The notes under the pieces are model-generated. The model ran no database searches. It saw only the letters and a list, made by a program, of their open reading frames with translations, and was not told where the DNA came from. From Limivicinus sp963617275 (lineage in GTDB: Bacteria > Bacillota > Clostridia > Oscillospirales > Oscillospiraceae): 46,693 nt of DNA. Positions 36,089 to 43,849 of the stretch are shown here, piece after piece (position 1 is the first letter of the stretch; each line of letters starts with the position of its first letter). Made by a program: the position numbers and the translations under genes. Location: assembly GCA_963617275.1 (NCBI GenBank), contig CAVENX010000052.1, positions 1-46,693 on the forward strand. Direction: 5' to 3'.

Positions 36089-37722
36089 GCTGCGTGGTTG
36101 ACCATCTCGGAAAGAATGCTCTGGGGCAGGAAGCCGATACAGGCAAGGCTGATATTCACATCCTGCACCCGATGTCCGCTGCTCTTGTCGGGAGCGCAGA
36201 CATACACCTTGTTCACAAGATCGTGCAGCACGGCGGGCGTCAGCTCCTGCAAGTTGGGATATTTCTTCGCCCGGAGAATGAACTGCTCAATGCTGTCGGC
36301 TTCGTCCTCCTGCCGGGCAATTTCCTGTTCCAAAAGCTGCATTTTCTGTGTCAGCTCCGCTTGCTCATTTTCATAGTCGGCGGACAGTTTTTCAAATCGA
36401 CTGTCATTGATTTTACCGGAGATGTTGTCCTCATAGAGCCGCTTGAACAGCCGGTTCAGTTCTTCTATCCTGCGCTGCGCCTGCGTGAGCTGTCTGCGTT
36501 TTGCAGCAAGTTCTTTCTTGAAGTCCTCCTTGCGCTTTGCACCCAGCTTGTCGCGGAACAGGTCTTCACAATCGGAGATATACCAAAGCAGGATTTGCAG
36601 AAATTTCAGCACGCCCTTTTCCAGAACGACCGCACGGATGAAGTGCGTCCCGCACACGTCTTTTCCCTTCTTGCGGGAGGTGGAGCAGACGAAATGATCC
36701 TGCCGTTCTTCAAAGTTCTGCGTGGTGCAGTAATACAGCTTTTCTCCGCAGTCGGCACAGTGGGCAACGCCAGAAAAGAGATTGCTCTTTCCTGTTCTTG
36801 CCGGTCTGCGCTTGTTGCGGCGAAGCTCCTGCACCCGCTGAAAGGTGTCCTCATCCACGATGGCTTCGTGGGTGTTGCGGAATATCTTCCATTGCTCCGG
36901 TGGGTTCTCGATGGTCTTCTTGATTTTATAGGACTGCCGGTGTGTTTTGAAGTTCACGGTATGTCCGCAATACTCCATCCGTTCTAAAATACCTGATATT
37001 GTGCTACCATTCCAGTTGTAGGGATTCTCAGGTAACGCACAGCGTACTTTCCGTTTCTGCCTGTCCTGATAAACAGTAGGCGTCAACACACGATCCTCTT
37101 TCAGCATCCGGGCAATCTGCGTCGGACCGTTTCCATCCATGCAGAGGGAAAAGATCCGCTTGACCACCTGTGCCGCTTCCGGATCGACGAGCCAATGCTC
37201 TGAGTTCTCCGGGTCCTTGATGTATCCATACGGCGGAATCGTGGTCAGGTGTTCGCCGGATTCGCCCTTGAGTCGAAGAGAAGTACGCACCTTCTTGCTG
37301 CCGTCCCGGACATAGTATTCGTTGATGATATTGACGAACGGGACGAACTCATTATCCTGCTGGTTGGCACTGTCCACACCGCTGTTGACGGCGATGAACC
37401 GGACATTATTCTGCGGAAATGTGATCTCGGTATACATCCCAACTTCCAGATAATTACGACCGATGCGGCTCATGTCCTTCGTGATGACGGTGCCGATTTT
37501 CCCCTCATCCACCAGAGACATCATGCGCTGCCAATCGGATCTTTGGAAGTTCGCACCCGTATAACCGTCATCCACGAAAAATTCCGTGTTCCGGAAGCCA
37601 TGTTCCTTTGCATACCGGCTGAGGTAGGCTTTTTGATTCACAATGCTGTTGCTGTCGCCCTGCGATTCATCATCACGGGAAAGGCGGCAATACAGCGCGG
37701 TAATTTTGTCAGACTGCTTCAT
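36070..37722 (-). CDS. Large serine recombinase (TnpX/TndX type)
   Basis: 550 aa. N-terminal resolvase domain with the catalytic Ser at about residue 15 (ALYCRLSRDDE), and the VITKDMSRIGRNYLEVGMY block. The central recombinase domain has GYIKDPEN and GPTQIARMLK; a zinc ribbon is formed by CADCGEKLYYC and a distant C...C pair; a long coiled coil follows, then a DUF4368-like tail. It would integrate and excise the element through a 2-bp GA core. The start at 37722 has GGAGGG 7 bases upstream; an ATG at 37779 with AAAGGGG is also possible and would couple translation to the preceding gene. Confidence 0.93.
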   Translation of the reverse strand: MKQSDKITALYCRLSRDDESQGDSNSIVNQKAYLSRYAKEHGFRNTEFFVDDGYTGANFQRSDWQRMMSLVDEGKIGTVITKDMSRIGRNYLEVGMYTEITFPQNNVRFIAVNSGVDSANQQDNEFVPFVNIINEYYVRDGSKKVRTSLRLKGESGEHLTTIPPYGYIKDPENSEHWLVDPEAAQVVKRIFSLCMDGNGPTQIARMLKEDRVLTPTVYQDRQKRKVRCALPENPYNWNGSTISGILERMEYCGHTVNFKTHRQSYKIKKTIENPPEQWKIFRNTHEAIVDEDTFQRVQELRRNKRRPARTGKSNLFSGVAHCADCGEKLYYCTTQNFEERQDHFVCSTSRKKGKDVCGTHFIRAVVLEKGVLKFLQILLWYISDCEDLFRDKLGAKRKEDFKKELAAKRRQLTQAQRRIEELNRLFKRLYEDNISGKINDSRFEKLSADYENEQAELTQKMQLLEQEIARQEDEADSIEQFILRAKKYPNLQELTPAVLHDLVNKVYVCAPDKSSGHRVQDVNISLACIGFLPQSILSEMVNHAAKSRTA

Positions 37723-37781
37723 AATAGATCCCTCCATCATCTGCGGGCAGTCTGCCAAGGCAAGGTTGCTGTTGGTCATAA

Positions 37782-37982
37782 TCACACACCCCTTTCGGCG
37801 TCGATCAGCTTCACCGCCTTTTCAGAAAGCGCGTGTCTTCCGTCAAAGCTGGCAGTGAATCGATAGGTGGTATTTCCTTCTTTTAGGCGTACCGTGATTT
37901 GCGGCAACTCCTGCCAGAGAGGAACGGGGACGCTGCGGCTGCCGTCCAATTCCACTTGGACACTACGGTTTTTGTGATCCAT
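37782..37982 (-). CDS. TnpW-family transposon-encoded small protein
   Basis: 66 aa. The C-terminal half has RLKEGNTTYRFTASFDG, matching the short (I/L)GNTTY pattern of TnpW-type proteins that accompany TnpX recombinases. Function unknown; an accessory or directionality role is inferred from its position. Start at 37982 has AAGGAAGG; an ATG at 38000 is possible but has a poor site. Its stop touches the recombinase frame, so the two are probably cotranscribed. Confidence 0.65.
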   Translation of the reverse strand: MDHKNRSVQVELDGSRSVPVPLWQELPQITVRLKEGNTTYRFTASFDGRHALSEKAVKLIDAERGV

Positions 37983-38077
37983 TTGTACCTTCCTTTTCAT
38001 TCAGATTTCCAGGCAATGCCGCATGAATCTCCCAGAGAAAGTGCGTGATATCGACCTCTTGTTATCAAGTATATCAC

Positions 38078-38147
38078 GGCAATTTCTGGGATTCCACTGG
38101 GCAATCTGCTGGGATTCATAGGCGAATTACAGGCAATTCGCTGGGTG
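38078..38147. repeat. Three iteron-like direct repeats upstream of the tnpW-like gene
   Basis: Imperfect copies of GGCAATyTGCTGGGATTC at 38078-38094, 38100-38117 and 38132-38147. The last copy overlaps an inverted GCGAATT/AATTCGC pair. They sit about 100 bp upstream of the TnpW start, a plausible binding site for an element regulator or recombinase accessory protein. Confidence 0.55.
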
Positions 38148-38165
38148 GCACAGCCGCCCGTGCCA

Positions 38166-38272
38166 GTCAAGGAATCGGCTTCGCCTCGCTTCGCGTCCTT
38201 GACAGTCTCGTTCGGATGTGCAAGCCGGTAATCAAGGCGGCGATGCCGCCTTTTGCCAACAGTCATTGGCAA
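38166..38272. repeat. Hairpin-rich non-coding stretch of the element
   Basis: Dyads: GTCAAGGA/TCCTTGAC (38166-38173 with 38196-38203), GGCGGC/GCCGCC near 38237-38250, and TTGCCAA/TTGGCAA (38253-38259 with 38266-38272). No gene is supported here. Confidence 0.5.
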
Positions 38273-38292
38273 GCTGAAATTGTACGTTTCAT
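38263..38292 (-). other. Nine-codon mini-ORF with very strong ribosome site
   Basis: ATG at 38292 preceded by AGGAGGGAGGG; the reading frame MKRTISACQ ends at TGA (38263-38265) within the TTGCCAA hairpin. It may be a leader peptide, or the scar of a gene whose body has been deleted. Confidence 0.35.
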
Positions 38293-38331
38293 CCCTCCCT
38301 CCTGCTGGTGCGGAGGATGACGGAGGATCAC

Positions 38332-38467
38332 AAAAAGAGCCGCATGACGATATGAAAAAATCTTCCCATACCAACAAAACAGACGCCCGCACAGGGCTTC
38401 TGTTCATGCGGCATTAGGAAGACATCACTTCGTCAGCGGCTCCACAGCACAGCTATTTTATTTACTT
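38332..38467 (-). promoter_or_regulatory. Structured transcription leader with terminator (attenuator)
   Basis: On the minus strand, GAGCCGC-TGACGA (38430-38442) pairs with TCGTCATGCGGCTC (38337-38350) over 13 bp with one bulge, directly followed by TTTTT (38332-38336). Nested inside are TCTTCC/GGAAGA and an ACAGA-CCC hairpin. A second segment, GCCGCATGA (38404-38412), can also pair with the terminator arm (38339-38347), giving a competing fold. This is a possible attenuator controlling entry into the tnpW-recombinase unit. Confidence 0.65.
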
Positions 38468-38473
38468 GATGGC

Positions 38474-38502
38474 ATTATATCAGAAACATACGTTCGAGTC
38501 AA
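38474..38502 (-). promoter_or_regulatory. Strong element promoter (minus strand)
   Basis: TTGACT (38497-38502), 17 bp, TATAAT (38474-38479) with TGA before the -10. It reads toward the tnpW-like and recombinase genes. Confidence 0.75.
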
Positions 38503-38589
38503 TAGCCTTAGCAAAAAAGTCTGAGTTTTCAGCGGATTTCTAAGATAGCGAAAAGGAGAAGAATACGATTTAAGAGAATAGCAAGCACA

Positions 38590-38721
38590 GCAAGTGTAGA
38601 TACACTTGCGAAAAACGGTGTGGGCGAACCGGGATTTCCTTGCAGAACAGCAAGCAAATCCGGTGGGTACCCACACCGGAAAAGCAGAGCGTTCCGACTG
38701 ACCGCCGAAACGCTCTGCTTT
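38590..38721. other. Three consecutive hairpins, oriT-like
   Basis: Perfect 9-bp hairpin 38590-38598/38601-38609; a larger cruciform with arms 38616-38624/38670-38678 enclosing an inner ACCGGGATTT/AAATCCGGT pair; and an 11-bp stem 38681-38691/38711-38721. They are upstream of the element promoter and not in a gene. Layout is like the transfer or replication origins of mobilizable elements; no nick-site consensus is recognised. Confidence 0.45.
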
Positions 38722-38841
38722 CATTTTGGGGATCGTCCCAAACCCTTATATTCCGGCATAAAGGAAGTAGCAGTCACCGTTTCGATAACCGCTGCCGATT
38801 CGGTGCTTATTTACTGATGCATGGCTTTTGGATGGCAAAAA

Positions 38842-39750
38842 TCAGGACTCGATCATCGTTTCACACAGTTCCAAAAATAGTTTCATAAGTGGACTGACCC
38901 ACTTATTTTTATGATAACCGCAGACCGCTGTGATGGTGGTATCTGAAATATCCGTTGGAATTTCTGTAAGCGTACCTTGTGCTAATTCCTGTTCTACTGT
39001 AAACCTTGGGAGGTAGGTGATACCCATATCATTCTGCACCAACTGTTTGATGGTCTGGATGCTCCACAACTCGATGGTGTGATCCAACAAAATCGACTTT
39101 TTGCGGAGGTATTGTTCAAATATCTGTCGGAAAATACAGTTTGGCTCATTGATGATAAACGGTACTGAAAGTTTCTGGTCTGGCGTTATGAAATCTGGGA
39201 ATCTGTCTTTCACGGCGGGAGACGCAACCAAAGCCAGTTTGTATGTCTTTAGTGGCACCGTTTCCAGACTTGTTCCAGTTCCGCCAATATCATTGTAGTA
39301 GAAAACGCCCATATCGAGTGTTCCGGCAATCAATTCATCCCGAATATCATAGCAATTCATGGAGCGCAGGAATAAACGGGCATTTGGTGCTTTTGTGTGA
39401 AAGGCTTTTAGAACAGGCGGAATTTTATAGGATAACAGCGTTTCACCAACGCCGATTTTCAAATCACCTTTCCATGATGTCAAATCTTCTCCAAAGTTTT
39501 GTAATCGGTCTATGGAACTCAACACATCGTCCACATATGGGATTAAGCGTTCGCCTGCTTTTGTCAAGACCATTTTCCGCCCGATGCGTTCAAAGAGTTT
39601 TGTCGATAGCTCCTGTTCAAGCTGTCCGATTTGAAAGGTGATCGTGGACTGTGTATAATTCAAACGCTCGGCTGCTTTTGTAAAGCCGCCCTCCTCTACA
39701 ATCATTTTGAAAGTGTTTAAGTATTTTAACTCCATTCCTCTACACTCCAT
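38842..39750 (-). CDS. LysR-family transcription regulator
   Basis: 302 aa. N-terminal winged helix (MELKYLNTFKMIVEEGGFTKAAERLNYTQST..) and a C-terminal effector-binding domain. Divergent from the LysE-type exporter gene with a 117-bp intergenic region, the standard LysR layout in which the regulator controls the neighbouring exporter and itself. An internal ATG at 39735 would give the more typical N terminus but its AGAGG is too close; the ATG at 39750 is kept, with the start uncertain. Element cargo. Confidence 0.9.
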   Translation of the reverse strand: MECRGMELKYLNTFKMIVEEGGFTKAAERLNYTQSTITFQIGQLEQELSTKLFERIGRKMVLTKAGERLIPYVDDVLSSIDRLQNFGEDLTSWKGDLKIGVGETLLSYKIPPVLKAFHTKAPNARLFLRSMNCYDIRDELIAGTLDMGVFYYNDIGGTGTSLETVPLKTYKLALVASPAVKDRFPDFITPDQKLSVPFIINEPNCIFRQIFEQYLRKKSILLDHTIELWSIQTIKQLVQNDMGITYLPRFTVEQELAQGTLTEIPTDISDTTITAVCGYHKNKWVSPLMKLFLELCETMIES

Positions 39751-39771
39751 ATACTTCGCCGATATGAAAGT

Positions 39772-39820
39772 TTGACTTAATAAATTTCAATTTGATTGCA
39801 TTAACTGTTGGTGCTATTAT
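39772..39820 (+). promoter_or_regulatory. LysE promoter with possible LysR-binding dyad
   Basis: TTGATT (39792-39797), 17 bp, TATTAT (39815-39820). A TTGA/TCAA dyad (39772-39775 with 39787-39790) sits just upstream of the -35, where a LysR activator would bind. Confidence 0.5.
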
Positions 39821-39867
39821 ATACGAGTAAATCATGCACTGCAAGCCAAAGTTTTCAGGAGGTCAAA

Positions 39868-40449
39868 ATGTTTAGCTGGTTGAATTTTCTATCATATGCT
39901 GTGGTAACAGCCGTGACGCCCGGCCCAAATAATATTATGTCCATGTCAAATGCGGGGCGGCTTGGGTTTCGCAAATCCTTCCCGTTCAATTTGGGAATCT
40001 GGGCTGGTTTCTCTGTTGTCATGCTGGTCTGTACCTTTTTTTGCAATATGCTCTCGGAGATTATCCCGAAAATCAAAATGCCGATGCTCATCATTGGTGC
40101 AATCTATATGCTCTGGCTTGCGTGGAAAACCGTAAAAAGCTCTTCGGTTATTGAGGAGAAGCAGTCCAAAAGCGGCTTTCCCTCCGGCGCTCTGCTCCAG
40201 TTTATCAATCCCAAAATCTACATTTACTGCATTGTTTCCATGGAAGCCTATATTCTTCCGTATTATCAGGGAGAATGGCTCACGCTGATTTTCTTTGCGC
40301 TTTTGCTCGCGTTTATCGGGTTTGTGTTTACGCTGTGCTGGGCGCTGTTTGGCTCGGTATTTAAGCTCCTTTTCTCTAAATACGCAAAGGTCACCAATTT
40401 CATTATGGCGGGGCTTCTTGTTTATTGTGCTATCTCCCTGTTTTTATAA
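39868..40449 (+). CDS. LysE/RhtB-family amino-acid exporter
   Basis: 193 aa, about six membrane helices. The N terminus WLNFLSYAVVTAVTPGPNN with the TPGPNN motif, then GRLGFRKSFPFNLG, is the LysE/RhtB hallmark. It likely exports a basic or neutral amino acid or related compound under control of the divergent LysR. The start at 39868 has a perfect AGGAGGT 5 bases upstream. Only obvious cargo function on the element. Confidence 0.92.
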   Translation: MFSWLNFLSYAVVTAVTPGPNNIMSMSNAGRLGFRKSFPFNLGIWAGFSVVMLVCTFFCNMLSEIIPKIKMPMLIIGAIYMLWLAWKTVKSSSVIEEKQSKSGFPSGALLQFINPKIYIYCIVSMEAYILPYYQGEWLTLIFFALLLAFIGFVFTLCWALFGSVFKLLFSKYAKVTNFIMAGLLVYCAISLFL

Positions 40450-40671
40450 GACGGTGATCCGAAGAGGATAGCGGCTTTTTGAGCATTGAAAAATACAATC
40501 AGATGCAAGCGAAAAGCGACGCTTATTTGCCTTATAAACCGCATTTGTGCAGAGCTGTGGAATCGTATATTCTTGTCCTTTCACACCACTTACAGGCGAA
40601 AAGACCTTTGTATTTCAACCCTAAATCGTACACAAATCCATCCTATCCATCTGCACAGATAAACGCCAAAG
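40450..40671. other. Element region without a supported gene
   Basis: About 220 bp between the exporter and the terminator. A frame of 113 codons starting near 40479 runs through the terminator and out across the right end of the element, so it is not accepted as a gene. Nothing else is recognised. Confidence 0.5.
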
Positions 40672-40708
40672 AAAAAGGGTATGTACCGTTAAGGTACATA
40701 CCCTTTTT
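40672..40708. terminator. Strong bidirectional terminator near the right end of the element
   Basis: 16-bp stem (40672-40687 with 40693-40708) flanked by A-run and T-run. It ends the LysE transcript and insulates the rimM promoter outside the element. Confidence 0.9.
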
Positions 40709-40752
40709 GTCAGCAACCCCTGTCTGGCAACTGCCATGGTATTTGTTTCTCA

Positions 40753-40779
40753 AAACCTGTTTTATGGACAGCTACCCGA
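40753..40779. repeat. attR: terminal arm P plus core GA
   Basis: AAACCTGT... to ...GCTACCC at 40753-40777, then GA at 40778-40779. Inverted partner of the left arm. Confidence 0.8.
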
Positions 40780-40796
40780 GCGGCGCGCGTTTTTTT
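40780..40796 (+). other. Right half of the split terminator (attB right arm)
   Basis: G then CGGCGCGCG (40781-40789) and seven Ts. Complements 36003-36011. Now separated from its partner by 4,766 bp. Confidence 0.75.
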
Positions 40797-40816
40797 GCGT
40801 GCAGACATAAATGCGG

Positions 40817-40845
40817 TTGAGTTTATTCCTTGATTGTGGTAAATT
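40817..40845 (+). promoter_or_regulatory. Promoter of the rimM operon
   Basis: TTGAGT (40817-40822), 17 bp, TAAATT (40840-40845) preceded by TGG. It begins 38 bp outside the element, so integration did not disrupt it. Confidence 0.55.
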
Positions 40846-40916
40846 ATGTTTATTAGATGCAAGGCGGCTATAGGCCGGTGGGGGCCGCGTCAATGCAGGC
40901 CTGAGGGATGGTGTTT

Positions 40917-41405
40917 ATGGCTAAAGAACAGTATATAGAAGCGGGAAGAATAGTAAATACGCACGGTGTGACGGGCGAGGTGAAGATAGAGGTCTGGCTC
41001 GATTCACCGGCTTTTTTCAAAAAGTTCAAGCGCATTTTTGTGGACAGTAAAGAGATGACGGTCGCGGCATCGAGGACACATAAGGATTTCCTGCTGGCAA
41101 AGCTTGATGGTGTGAGCGACGTCAATGCTGCAATGAGCCTGAAAGGTAAAACCGTGTATATTGACCGGGCGGACGCAAAATTGCCCAAGGGAGCGTTTTT
41201 TCTTCAGGACATCATAGGTGCATCCGTTGTGGACGAACAGGGCAATGACGTCGGGAAGCTTACGGAGATAATGGAAACGCCCGCATCGCGGGTGTATGTT
41301 GTCAAGGGTGAGAAGGAACACCTTATTCCAGCTGTGCCGGAATTTGTCCTTTCCGCCGATGCAGACGAGGGGCTTATCAAAGTCCATATGATAGAGGGAA
41401 TGTAA
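40917..41405 (+). CDS. rimM: Ribosome maturation factor RimM
   Basis: 162 aa. N-terminal beta barrel with AGRIVNTHGVTGEVKIEVW, and the PRC-barrel domain containing GASVVDEQGNDVGKLTEIMETPASRVYVV. It helps assemble the 30S head. The start at 40917 has GAGGG 9 bases upstream; an ATG at 40908 overlaps it. The stop lies 1 bp before trmD; rpsP, the usual upstream neighbour, is absent. Confidence 0.95.
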   Translation: MAKEQYIEAGRIVNTHGVTGEVKIEVWLDSPAFFKKFKRIFVDSKEMTVAASRTHKDFLLAKLDGVSDVNAAMSLKGKTVYIDRADAKLPKGAFFLQDIIGASVVDEQGNDVGKLTEIMETPASRVYVVKGEKEHLIPAVPEFVLSADADEGLIKVHMIEGM

Positions 41406-42701
41406 ATGCGCATAGATATTCTGACCTTGTTTCCAGATACGGTAAACGCTGTTCTGCATGAAAGCATTATCGGCAGAGCCGCGAAAAAGGGGATAATCGA
41501 AATAAACTGCGTCCAGATAAGGGACTTTACGGAGAACAGACAGTGTCAGGTGGATGACTACCCTTACGGCGGCGGCTGGGGCTGTGTGATGATGGCGCAG
41601 CCGCTAAAATCGTGCCTTGACCATGTGATCGGGGAGGCCGGAGGCTGCCGCCGGAGGGTCATATATATGTCCCCTCAGGGAAAGCCGTTTGATCAGCGCG
41701 AGGCAAGACGGCTCAAGGACGATTATGACCATCTTGTACTCGTCTGCGGGCACTATGAGGGCGTGGATGAGCGGTTTATTGAGCAGTGTGTGGATGAGGA
41801 AATATCCCTTGGGGACTTTGTCCTGACCGGCGGAGAGATCGCCGCAATGGCTGTGACGGACTGTGTCTGCCGCATGGTTCCGGGCGTCCTGGCGGATGAA
41901 CAGTGTTATACCGGCGAGAGCCACTGGGACGGCCTGCTTGAGTATCCGCAGTATACCCGCCCGGAGGTATGGGAGGGACGGAAGGTTCCCGAGGTGTTGA
42001 TAAACGGCGACCATGAAAAGGTCGATAAATGGCGCAGAAAGAAGCAGCTTGAGCGCACAATGACAAAAAGACCGGATATGTTCGCAAATTTTGTGCCTGA
42101 AAGCGAGACTGACCGGAGGCTTTTGAAAGAAATAAAGAAAGACGCAGGACGGAAAAAGCTGACGGAACCGCTGAGCTATGAACCTGCCGTACCAGACGAT
42201 CTGCCTGAGATAATGCAAATCGTACAGTATGCAAAAAAATCGCTGAAAAAGCATGGGGTCGATCAGTGGCAGGGAGAATACCCGACGGCGGAGGATATAG
42301 GGAAAGACATTGAAAGGCATGTATCCTATGTTGTGAAGCATGGCGGTGAAACGGCGGGCTTTTTTGCCCTCACCACAGAGCGCGAGCCGTCCTACGACGC
42401 GATAACGGACGGCAAGTGGAGCAATGACGAGCCGTACTGCGTCATTCACCGCTGTGCCGTAGCCGAGGCGTACCGCGGAAGTGGTATAGCACAGTATATG
42501 ATAAAGGCGGCTGAAGAGCAGGCGGAAAAGCTTGGCGTGAGATATATCCGAACCGATACGCACAGAAAGAATAAAGCGATGCTCACTCTTCTTCGCGAAA
42601 ACGGGTATCGTTACCGAGGCAATACTATTGTGGACGAGCCTCAGCATGACCCGAAAAGACAGGCTTTTGAAAAAATATTGAAAAAGAACAGGAGAAAATA
42701 A
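41406..42701 (+). CDS. trmD: tRNA (guanine-N1)-methyltransferase fused to a GNAT acetyltransferase
   Basis: 431 aa; TrmD alone is about 240. Residues 1-250 are a complete TrmD (m1G37): ILTLFPDTVNAVL, DDYPYGGGWGCVMMAQPL, CGHYEGVDERF, EISLGDFVLTGGEIAAMAV and the SHWDGLLEYPQYTRP trefoil-knot segments. Residues about 257-431 form a GNAT domain with the acetyl-CoA motif CAVAEAYRGSGIAQYMIKAAEEQA and a C-terminal FEKILKK end. There is no stop or ribosome site between the two. The acceptor of the acetyl group is unknown; a ribosomal protein or tRNA are guesses. Confidence 0.9.
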   Translation: MRIDILTLFPDTVNAVLHESIIGRAAKKGIIEINCVQIRDFTENRQCQVDDYPYGGGWGCVMMAQPLKSCLDHVIGEAGGCRRRVIYMSPQGKPFDQREARRLKDDYDHLVLVCGHYEGVDERFIEQCVDEEISLGDFVLTGGEIAAMAVTDCVCRMVPGVLADEQCYTGESHWDGLLEYPQYTRPEVWEGRKVPEVLINGDHEKVDKWRRKKQLERTMTKRPDMFANFVPESETDRRLLKEIKKDAGRKKLTEPLSYEPAVPDDLPEIMQIVQYAKKSLKKHGVDQWQGEYPTAEDIGKDIERHVSYVVKHGGETAGFFALTTEREPSYDAITDGKWSNDEPYCVIHRCAVAEAYRGSGIAQYMIKAAEEQAEKLGVRYIRTDTHRKNKAMLTLLRENGYRYRGNTIVDEPQHDPKRQAFEKILKKNRRK

Positions 42702-42702
42702 G

Positions 42703-42888
42703 ATGAACAACGGGAAAAGTCCGGCCTACTATCTGGTTGCGGCGATCATCTGGACAGTGATCGCGGTGTTCGCGCTGTATGTTCTGCTCTTTGCAAGCAC
42801 CGCCGCGGGTTTTGCCAAGTGGTGCGGGCTGGTGCTTATAATAATGTGCGTGGTGGGGCAGTGGCTGCGCTATTTCAAGCTGAGGTGA
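42703..42888 (+). CDS. Small membrane protein, unknown
   Basis: 61 aa with two membrane helices (about 9-31 and 35-54) and a basic tail. No family recognised. One base after the trmD stop and 2 bp before rsmA, so surely in the same transcript. AGGAG overlaps the end of trmD. Coding potential is supported by tight spacing, but function is unknown. Confidence 0.6.
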   Translation: MNNGKSPAYYLVAAIIWTVIAVFALYVLLFASTAAGFAKWCGLVLIIMCVVGQWLRYFKLR

Positions 42889-42890
42889 AT

Positions 42891-43745
42891 ATGAACCTTA
42901 CCGATATTAATGATATCCGCCTTCTTCTTGACCGTCATGGCTTTCGCTTTTCAAAGTCTCTGGGGCAGAATTTTCTGACCGCCTCATGGGTTCCGGAGCA
43001 GATCGCGGACAGTGCCGGAATCGACGGGGGAACGGCGGTGCTTGAAATAGGTCCCGGAATAGGCTGTCTTACGAGAGAACTGTCGCAGAGAGCCGGAAAA
43101 GTGGTTGCGATAGAGCTTGACAAGGCGCTCAAAGACGTCCTGCGAGAGACACTTTCCGACTGCGGCAACGTTGAGGTCGTTTTCGGTGACGCGCTGAAAA
43201 TGGATCTTAAAAAGCTTGCGGAGGAGAAGTTCGGCGCACTGCGTCCCGCAGTGTGTGCCAATCTTCCTTATAATGTGACGACGCCATTGCTGACCGAAAT
43301 ACTCAGAGCAGGAATTTTTGACAGCGTAACGGTAATGATACAAAAGGAGGTCGCGCAGAGAATATGCGCCGCGCCGAACACAGCGGATTACGGCGCGTTT
43401 ACGGTCTTTTGCCAGTGGTATACGGAAACCTCCATGCTTTTCAATGTCCCGCCTTCATGCTTTATTCCGCAGCCTAAGGTCACATCTTCTGTTATTCATA
43501 TGAAAAAGAGGAGCGCGCCTCCGGTGAATGTCAATAATGAAGAGCTGATGTTCAGAATTGTGCGCGCAGCGTTCAATCAGCGGAGAAAGACCCTTGTGAA
43601 TGCCGTCTCCTCGGGACTTGGATTCGATAAGCAGATCATAGAAAGTTCGTTAAAAATTTGTGAATTGAATGCAAGAATCAGAGGTGAGGCTCTCAGTATT
43701 GCACAGTTTGCACAAATTTCCGATGAAATAGAGAGAAAATTCTAA
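42891..43745 (+). CDS. rsmA: 16S rRNA dimethyladenosine transferase RsmA/KsgA
   Basis: 284 aa. It dimethylates A1518 and A1519 of 16S rRNA. The SAM motif VLEIGPGIGCLTRELSQRAG is near residue 45, NLPYNVTTPLL (catalytic NLPY) near 125, and FIPQPKVTSSVIHM near 200. Start at 42891 has GAGGTG upstream; an upstream in-frame start is the small membrane gene in another frame. Third RNA-modification or ribosome-maturation gene of this operon. No terminator is obvious before the ppdK promoter. Confidence 0.95.
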   Translation: MNLTDINDIRLLLDRHGFRFSKSLGQNFLTASWVPEQIADSAGIDGGTAVLEIGPGIGCLTRELSQRAGKVVAIELDKALKDVLRETLSDCGNVEVVFGDALKMDLKKLAEEKFGALRPAVCANLPYNVTTPLLTEILRAGIFDSVTVMIQKEVAQRICAAPNTADYGAFTVFCQWYTETSMLFNVPPSCFIPQPKVTSSVIHMKKRSAPPVNVNNEELMFRIVRAAFNQRRKTLVNAVSSGLGFDKQIIESSLKICELNARIRGEALSIAQFAQISDEIERKF

Positions 43746-43755
43746 ATGCGCATAA

Positions 43756-43785
43756 TTGACAGAATATGCCCGGATGTGTTATTTT
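43756..43785 (+). promoter_or_regulatory. Promoter of ppdK
   Basis: TTGACA (43756-43761), 18 bp, TATTTT (43780-43785) with TGT before the -10. Ribosome site GAAAGGA before the ATG at 43850. Confidence 0.55.
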
Positions 43786-43849
43786 TATCCGTGGCAAAAG
43801 AAGTCAAAGTGTTAGAATTCAAATACGCCATTTGAAAGGATAGTTAAGA

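Larger units (their letters stand above)
36012..40779. mobile_element. Integrated element of 4,766 bp: serine recombinase, TnpW-like protein, LysR/LysE cargo, no relaxase
   Basis: The ends are defined from sequence. At the left, GA (36012-36013) is followed by a 25-bp arm (36014-36038). At the right, an inverted 25-bp arm (40753-40777) is followed by GA (40778-40779). The arms match at 20 of 25 positions, including AAACCTGT, TTATG and GCTACCC. This is the geometry of a large-serine-recombinase attP split by integration, and a GA core is known for TnpX of Tn4451. Contents: recombinase and TnpW-like gene (minus), a structured non-coding core 37983-38841, and a LysR regulator with a divergent LysE-type exporter. 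LysR/LysE are visibly more AT-rich than the flanking genes. No relaxase, coupling protein or replication gene is visible, so movement would need help in trans. Confidence 0.85.
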